This document shows positions 1 through 64,000 of a DNA stretch of 64,000 bases, in pieces. The translations under genes were made by a program, and so were the position numbers. How positions within the stretch are numbered: the stretch's first letter is position 1; each line of letters starts with the position of its first letter. The DNA is from Datnioides undecimradiatus (lineage: Eukaryota; Chordata; Actinopteri; Lobotiformes; Datnioididae). The DNA lies in the NCBI GenBank assembly GCA_008933995.1, contig WARS01000012.1, forward strand, positions 496,001 to 560,000, read 5' to 3'. Under the pieces are notes generated by a model, which saw only the letters and a list, made by a program, of their open reading frames with translations, ran no database searches and was not told the DNA's origin.

Positions 1-1019
1 TTACGAACTGGGGTCGCTGTTCTATTTTTGCCGCAAATTGTTTGGATCGCTGCTCGACCGCATACTGTTTTTGAACTTCAGACGGCAGGAAAAGGCTCCA
101 CGGGGAGGAGGAAAAGGAAGACAGCGTTGAACACAGCACCAAGAAAACTCGACTCTGTTCGCTTTCAGACAATCCCGATGCTTTGGGGAGAATGACTCGG
201 CTCTCGTTAAACGCACTGTGCACTCAGCTTTTGGCCTCCACGTTGTTGGCCTATAGTGAAGTCGGCTTTCTCCCGTTTGTTCAGTTCAGATCATGTCTAA
301 ACTTGACCTGATCTCATATAAATCTGAGAGTTGCCTAAACAGTTCTGCTCTGAGATTACTCAACCAACTTGCTTTCAGTATGAGAAAACTTGTCCTCAAA
401 AGAATAAAAGAAGGCTATTATTTTATGGCTGCAAGTAGATATTTCAAACTAAAATAATCTGAATAAAACCTTTTTTACAGTGCAAGTATTTGCAACACTT
501 ATTGTATATTTGAACTCACAAGGAAGGTATCACCTTCTTAGAGGAGGTTACTCTGCTCTATAGTGTTGGCAAGGCTCTAAGGTCTTGGGTCTTTGTTACT
601 TCCTCCCCCCTCAGTTGTGTTTACTACTCTGTTAGTGCCCCATATCCCTGGTCTGTGGCCCTGCTGCCCTTTAGTTAAACAGGACAGAACAGCTTTAGTT
701 GTCGCTCTTGGCTTTTGTTCAGAGCCTCTCATTGGTGGAATGTCAGCGTGGTATATTTATGCATGCTGCCACTTTGCGATGGACGGCCTCTGCTAAGCTC
801 CAGTTTTAGTTTGGCACAACCTTTGGCTCTAATTTATAACCCCTCAGTTACCCTGAGTCCCTGTGGCCCAGTGAAAAGAGAGTGAGGAGACGTTTGTCTG
901 CTCTGCACCGTTACAGCCTCCACGTCAACCCCCTGGAATGGCTCTGCTACTGCTTGTAGTCGGACAAGCTCTCTGGGTGTGCTCACCACAGCATCCAGCC
1001 ACCTAAATGTCATATATAG

Positions 1020-1265
1020 GGCTGCTTGATTAGGTTTTGGTTAATTATTTAAATGACAAGTTGATAAAATATCTGTAACTAGTACCTAAAAAGTACCATT
1101 TCCAACAACAATTAACAATTTCCAGAGTGCTTATTTTGTCTGAAGTTCTGTCCAAAACATACAAATATTATATTTCTAATGATATAAAAGACATAAACTT
1201 GTTTGATAAATGACTTAAATATCTTGATTTAAAAAGTTTTGTCTGCCAGTTGACTAATAAACTAA
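1020..1265. repeat. Dispersed teleost repeat (copy 1, degenerate)
   Basis: Starts gggctgcttgattaggtttt and ends near ttgactaataaactaac. It resembles the common fish repeat that reads GCTGCAACTAAT at one end and is rich in CGATTA/TTGACTAAT words. The match is weak and from memory. Confidence 0.35.
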
Positions 1266-2694
1266 CTACTACTCATTTCCATCATGTATTGTGTATGATA
1301 TGATGCCTAAAGTGGATATCTAAACCTTGGCTAGCTTATAACCTGGCCCTGATTGTGCAGCAAAGCTCAACACATTGAAAATGTTATATATTATTATATG
1401 GTGAGGTAATCTCTATGCGGTTAGTCTTTGTTATAATTGCAGTATGAAAGACAGGGTTTAACATCTCCCTGTTGGCCAGGGATGCAGCTCATTTAGCCCA
1501 GTCAGCGTGATCCATGTCCACGGATGAACGTGTGTGATCTCTCACCTATGGCAGCTTGTCGTGGGTGAGTTGTGTCTCCCTACAGAGCTGAGGTCATGAT
1601 GGGGGAGGTGAGTCATTTTGGCATTTGAGGCAGAGGAGGCGTTCAGCTGCTTTACGCATTATAACTGCACTGAGGCCTGGCGTCCCCCCAGCAGCTGCCT
1701 TGTTATAATAATCTTTCGCAGGACAAGTAACAGGACATCGTTCTGGAAAACTGCATGATTAAAGGCAAAACTCCCTTAGGTGGAAAGTTGTGGTAACAGC
1801 TTTTACTCATGCATCTGACATGCTGTTGATGTATAAAATGTGTGCTCAGGTTGCATAAAAGCTTGAGAGCCGAGTGCGACTGAGGTAACACAACTGTGAC
1901 TCTGAAACCTGCTCGACACGCTCGAGCTTCAAGTGTTGACTGATACAAAATCCTCATGACTGATGAACTAGTCACTAGGGTCGAGGCTGGGGTGGGGAGT
2001 GTTTCCCGTCTCCAGTGGACACTGTTTGACCACCACTAGTGCCATTTCTACTCCACCAGTGTCTTTATCCGTTGGTTCATTTGAATCAGTTCCCTAATGG
2101 TTTCACCCTCACTGTGACTCCTTTGTTATCTCTGAGTCCGGACACTGTGCAGCAAGCATGAAAGTGTTTTGCTGGCTCAGAAATCATGGGCGTGTCTGGT
2201 TGGCAGTGGCCTGAGAGCGAGCTGTAGCGACACTCTGTCATCATCTAAAATGAGCGATGAAATGAGCAAACATTTTTAGAGTATTCATCTTTAGTCAAAG
2301 AAATATCTGCTGTCTGCCTTCTGTCTTTGGCAAGTAGTGGCGCTCAAAACAATGAAGCCATGGTTTGGACTGTTCCTTTTAGTCTCTGCTACAACTCCTT
2401 GTTTGACGTCATGGTTTTGCAATCTGCAAATGTCAGCAAAACATGCCTGTATCAATTAAAAAGAAGTGTTGAGCTCAGAGTCGACTATTCTCATGAATCA
2501 GATCATTTGGAACCGATCCTCAGCTGCATCAGTTCTGCATTTCCACACTTGAACACCACATGCCACGTCCTCATTACACATTAAGCCATGATATTACTTT
2601 GCTTGTCAACATGTTCACCTGGGTTACTTACCATCTTCCTACAGTCCCATGCCTCTGAATTGTTATATTAAAGTGACTGTTACTGTAAAACATC

Positions 2695-2790
2695 TGTGTG
2701 ACCTGCACAGGGTGTGTTCCACCTTTGTCCAGTGCATGCTGGGACAGGGTCTGGCCCCTTGTGAACCTGCAAGGGATGACCTCTGGAGAG
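2695..2790 (+). repeat. L2-type LINE 3' tail fragment
   Basis: The run from cctgcacagggtgtgttcca through tgctgggacagggtctggcc to gaacctgcaagggatga matches the pattern I know from fish L2-like LINE tails, which typically read 'AGCTGGGATAGGCTCCAGC' and then 'GACCCTG...GGATAAG'. Recognition is from memory and the copy is diverged. Confidence 0.55.
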
Positions 2791-2955
2791 TTACTGAAGT
2801 CAAACTGAGCACCTGCTTTAGGAAACATTTTAGCAATAATTCATTTGTGCCCATGATATTCCAGTTAGTCTGAATAAAAGATGTCTTGTCAAATCATTGC
2901 TTGGAAATCCCTGTTGTTTCATTACATTTTAACTAATGAAGAATCTGTGTTGCAG

Positions 2956-16563
<13,608 letters not shown>

Positions 16564-18110
16564 AAGAAGGGCCACTGTTCCTCTGCTTCATGCTGGTTCT
16601 CTCCGGCCGTCCAGAAGGACACTGAATGGACAGATATATACTTCATCAGAGCTTTGATATCAGTGACCCCCAATATGGGCAAAGTTTCTGTATTCGTCCC
16701 ATGTCCTGTCTGTAACAGTTGCTGTTCTGGTAGAATGTAAACAATGGGACTATCATTGAGTTATGGGTTAGATCCTTACTGGGAAATTGCGTTTTTTCTT
16801 TACAAAAGTGTGTAAAAATTAGTCTCAAAGCTTATTTTGACAAATCCCAGGAGTATATATATATGTTTTGATTAGAGGTTGGACTTCATATAAAGCTTAT
16901 AATGTTTTGGGCCACAAACCTTAAGTTAAATTTAAATAACTAGATTTTCTCAAAACATTTTTTTTTATATCTTTGTACTGGTAATTTTATTATCACTATC
17001 ATTCATTCACCTTTTCCTATGATAAGCACATGAACTTGAGGAGTTACTACAAGTACAGTATAGGCCTACGCTCAGCACACGCAAGATGCATTACGCTGTT
17101 TACACTATTCTGTATTATCACAAGTGAAAGAGAAACACTGTTCGTTATTTTACATACTGTAATGCAACTGTAGCAATCTTTATTTTCTTACGAGTTCTGC
17201 CAAAGACATTCTGCCACAATCTTTAAAGGCGTCGTTTAGTCGGCAATACATCATTTGAATTTTAAGGGCTAGTTTTTGTTTTTTTTTGTTGTTTAAGACA
17301 AGCTAATTTAAAAGACAGCAGGTGAAAACTACTTGTAAGCTTGCATTTGACTCATTTGACTCTTTCTAGATGTGTTTTAATGTTTCACATGCTGCATTGA
17401 GATTACATGTAAGAAACAAGCTTTGCGGCCTAATAGCCAAAAATTATTACTATCATTTCTTACAGCAGGCTAACACAGCTTAGTCTTCCTTACCACGGCT
17501 CGTCTCGACTGCTGTCTGCACACGGTCCTACGTCTCTTTTTGTCTTGTGCACAATCATTTTTTTGTGATATATGAATTGCACACTTCTCCTAGGTAGTCA
17601 AGGGAATGACCAGAGTTTAGAAATGAAGCACAGAGTCATCTGCAGCTGGTGAAATCTTCATTTTCATGCCATCACATTTGTCTCATCTTGTCTCGATACA
17701 CTAAAAAATAACTGGCCACTGATTGTGGCAACTGTAGTTGATATTTTGAAATGACCGCTGGTGTGAATGTGTCTTTTTAAGTATCTTAATAACAACTGAT
17801 GTGCCTTTTGCGGAAGAATCTTTATTTGCAATTGATACAGTTCTCATTTCCTAGATGTTTTGTATCATTTGTACAAGGTAAAACTGTGTTGATTTGTTCA
17901 AAACACTTGTTGTACATGATTCTTTTATTAAGTCGCAGCCGCTTCATGACTTTAACTTCAAGTCAGATTATGCTCTATGCAAACACTGAGAAAGTTTGTT
18001 TCAAAAGATGCAAAAATTATGCAACTTAGTTAGATTTAAAACAGGCCTGGACAACATTTTGCTGAGGCATTGTTCACAGTTTTGTAATAAAGCATTTTAT
18101 AGCACTTTTA
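16564..18110 (+). other. vcl: vcl 3' untranslated region
   Basis: AT-rich sequence of about 1.55 kb between the TAA stop and the first good polyadenylation signal. It has no long credible frame. The right end is estimated as about 20 bases past the AATAAA at 18086. The length is of the same order as the human VCL 3'UTR. Confidence 0.75.
18086..18091 (+). terminator. vcl: vcl polyadenylation signal AATAAA
   Basis: A canonical hexamer about 1.5 kb after the stop codon. T-rich and then GT-rich sequence (about 18122-18163) follows, as expected of a downstream element. No competing AATAAA was seen between the stop and this site. Confidence 0.75.
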
Positions 18111-20273
18111 GGCGTCTTCGCTGTCTAATTTCTGTTCTCCTCATATCTGTGTGTCTACGTTGTAGGGAAGTACGTTTTTAGTAAGCAAGTTAGACTTGGA
18201 ATATTTTTTTTCTATGTGCATTATTTCTCTTTTCCGTATTGGGAATGTTTTTCCGAAGTTCTGGTCCCATCCTCTTTTTAAGAACTCGTTCCTGTAGGTC
18301 AGGCAGCATGTGAATATCAAGGTCCAAATGCAAAAATCTGCTAATGAAACACGAAATCTGATTAATATGTTGTAAACCTTTGATAGAAATAGCTTATTAG
18401 ATATAATGCCTATGTCATATGCTGAATAGTTATGTAAACTGTACCTGTGGCTTCTTGTTCACCTCTACAACACCACCTGCAGGTAAGATACTGAACTTTC
18501 CCCAACAGACTTACTATTCTTCATTCCATGGTCAAAACATTCAAATTTCCCTGAATTTGCATTAACTACGCCTGAATGAACCCACTAAGGAGTCCCTGGG
18601 GAAAAAACAGGCTCTTTTTAGTCCCTACTGACCCCTTGTTCTTTACACTGTCGCTGTCAAGTAGGCTTACCCATAAAATACAGTTCACACAGCGGGCTAC
18701 ACATGGCAGCTTAATTACTTTTTGCCTGTAGCCACAGAAACCAACCAGTTCTCTGCTGGAGTTTTACCTGGCCCTCAGCCCTGTTTGTAAGAATTAAATG
18801 AAGTATGTAATCTAGGGGTATGCACCACATAAGCAAACTGTCAACAAGCCAATTTTCTTTAAACTACATTTTCTGCATTTACAAACAGAGGAGTTGCTTT
18901 AAGGGCCTGATAGTGGAGTATATTACCAAACATATTATCACGAAGTGGGAGACGATTAACTTTCAGCTCTTGGGTGCCAGTCAGTAATTCAGCCTCAGCA
19001 TTAACATTGTAAAGTTGTGCCGAAATTATAAAAAATTAGCCTGTAAACAAGCTGAAAATGGCAAGTTTTTTCAAAGGAGTTTGATTCAGTGTCTCTTGGA
19101 GTCAGTCTGGTTGAAGCTAAGCTTGAACTGACGTGCATTGTTTTTATATTTGATGGGTTAGCAGCTGTTCATTTTGATGCTGATCTGTCATTTTGACCCC
19201 CACAGGGCCCTGCAGATAGAAAGAAGGAGAGAAAGAAAGGGTTGGGAGGAAGGGTGCGAAAGAGGGTTAGGAGGGTATTTATAAGGAGGTGACGCATTGA
19301 GATGAGGTCCTGCTCCTGAAACTTTGCTGATAGCATATTTTGCATACTTTCCAACGTTTTAAAAAAGGAAAATGACAAAGATCCTGAGTAGAACACAGGG
19401 TAAAACTCATCAAAAGCATGCAGTTCATTGTAACTACAATGGAGTCTTATTACTATTGCACGACAACAAACAGTAGTTTGCCATGAATTTTACATTCGAA
19501 ATGTAGCATTTAAGTGTTTTTCGCTATTTAAACTACTACTAAACCATTTCTTTAAGTATCTTTGAATATGCATTTGTTTTTTTTATTAGGAGCCACTTTT
19601 GGAGGTGCTATCTACATTTGAGGACTTAAACATTACATTTTGGAAGCTCCATACTGTATTTATATGGTGCCACTGTGCTGTGTGTGTAAATGAACAAATG
19701 AACTTAAGCAGCTGCAGCAATTCAAGCATGTATGAGTAATGACAAATTAATGCAAGGCCTCTGTATAAGTCAGTGCACCAAGTGGACACACCCCTGATAA
19801 TGAAGCAGATGATACGCATTTTACTGAGCTAATGTACAATCAATCAACTCTAATGCACAAATGTGGTGCCCTCTGGGATGTTACTCCACCATACTCCATC
19901 TCTACAGGTGTCTGCAGTGCATTAACTGAGCTGAGGTGTGTTATTTCAACTCTACTATGATGCATTTAAGTTTACAGTCATGCAACGATGTCCTACGATG
20001 ACCTGAAATGGGCTGACTGTGAGATATGAACATAAGTGAAAGAGAGAACTACATCTACTTCTCCCTTTAAATGAGTCTAATGCACATGCACACGGCTCCC
20101 TCCCTGAACACAACCATTAATTTTCTCTACAGGTTGAATGCTGTGGACCAATTTCTCCTGGATCAGCGGTGGGGAAGGCAGCCGCAGCCTCTTATTAATC
20201 CCCCTCCCCACTCCCTAGCAGTGAGCAGCGGCTTCCCCGGCTCCACGCCGTCAACACAACTGATTTAAAAAAT
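18111..20273. other. Intergenic region between vcl and adk, with the adk long-form promoter
   Basis: Nothing resembling AP3M1 or another gene was found on either strand. The last 130 bases before the adk start are the likely promoter and 5'UTR of the long form. They include GACCAAT (CCAAT at 20148-20152) and a C-rich GC-box-like stretch near 20200-20215. CpG density rises here and into the first intron. The transcription start is not visible. Confidence 0.6.

Positions 20274-64000
<43,727 letters not shown>

Larger units (their letters stand above)
1..2955 (+). other. vcl: vcl intron 1 (3' part)
   Basis: No vinculin exon 1 sequence and no other gene was found. The first 300 bases are richer in CpG than what follows, so the vcl promoter island may be close to the left edge (inference). 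Two old repeat copies lie inside, at about 1020-1265 and 2695-2790. Confidence 0.7.

Noticed and set aside
1-300. CpG-rich left edge considered as vcl exon 1
   Set aside because: No frame encodes the conserved vinculin N-terminus and no suitable donor was found. Exon 1 is judged to be upstream of the window.
1009-1018. CATATATAGG considered as an SRF CArG box in vcl intron 1
   Set aside because: It has one mismatch to CCW6GG and no supporting second site nearby.

Overview
This is vertebrate genomic DNA, almost certainly from a teleost fish. Coding sequence is split into short exons with GT-AG introns. The two recognisable proteins are vertebrate orthologues. The introns carry interspersed repeats that I recognise as typical of spiny-rayed (percomorph) fishes, including a tRNA-derived SINE and an L2-type LINE tail. 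There are no prokaryotic genes, operons or CRISPR arrays. Most long open frames in the window are chance frames inside introns.

Positions 1 to about 18,110 hold the vinculin gene (vcl) on the plus strand. Exon 1 (about residues 1-56) lies upstream of the window. Exons 2-21 are all present and can be joined in frame with GT-AG boundaries to give 1010 residues plus a stop. That is exactly human vinculin residues 57-1066, so human numbering applies with no net insertion or deletion. The gene is compact, with several introns under 100 bp near the 3' end. A 3'UTR of about 1.5 kb ends at an AATAAA signal (18,086). There is no room for the metavinculin exon in the 87 bp intron where it belongs.

Positions 18,110-20,270 are intergenic. 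No ap3m1 gene lies here, although AP3M1 sits between VCL and ADK in human.

From 20,274 to beyond the right edge lies adenosine kinase (adk), also on the plus strand. Two alternative first exons, 20,274-20,323 (long, nuclear-type) and 22,110-22,123 (short, cytoplasmic-type), end in the same splice phase and both join the common exon 2 at 23,024. Exons 3, 4 and 5 follow at 23,199, 36,170 and 62,343. They are separated by very large introns (12.9 and 26.1 kb), and the remaining exons lie outside the window. These introns make up nearly two thirds of the window. They contain repeats, microsatellites and long repeat-poor stretches that may include conserved regulatory elements.

The two genes have unrelated roles: vinculin links talin and cadherin complexes to actin, and ADK clears adenosine and supports the methylation cycle. 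Their adjacency is conserved vertebrate synteny, not a functional operon. The observations most worth checking are the paired adk promoters, a possible 3-nt microexon or recursive splice site in vcl intron 6, non-consensus residues in adk exon 5, and an unexplained exon-like open segment in adk intron 3.
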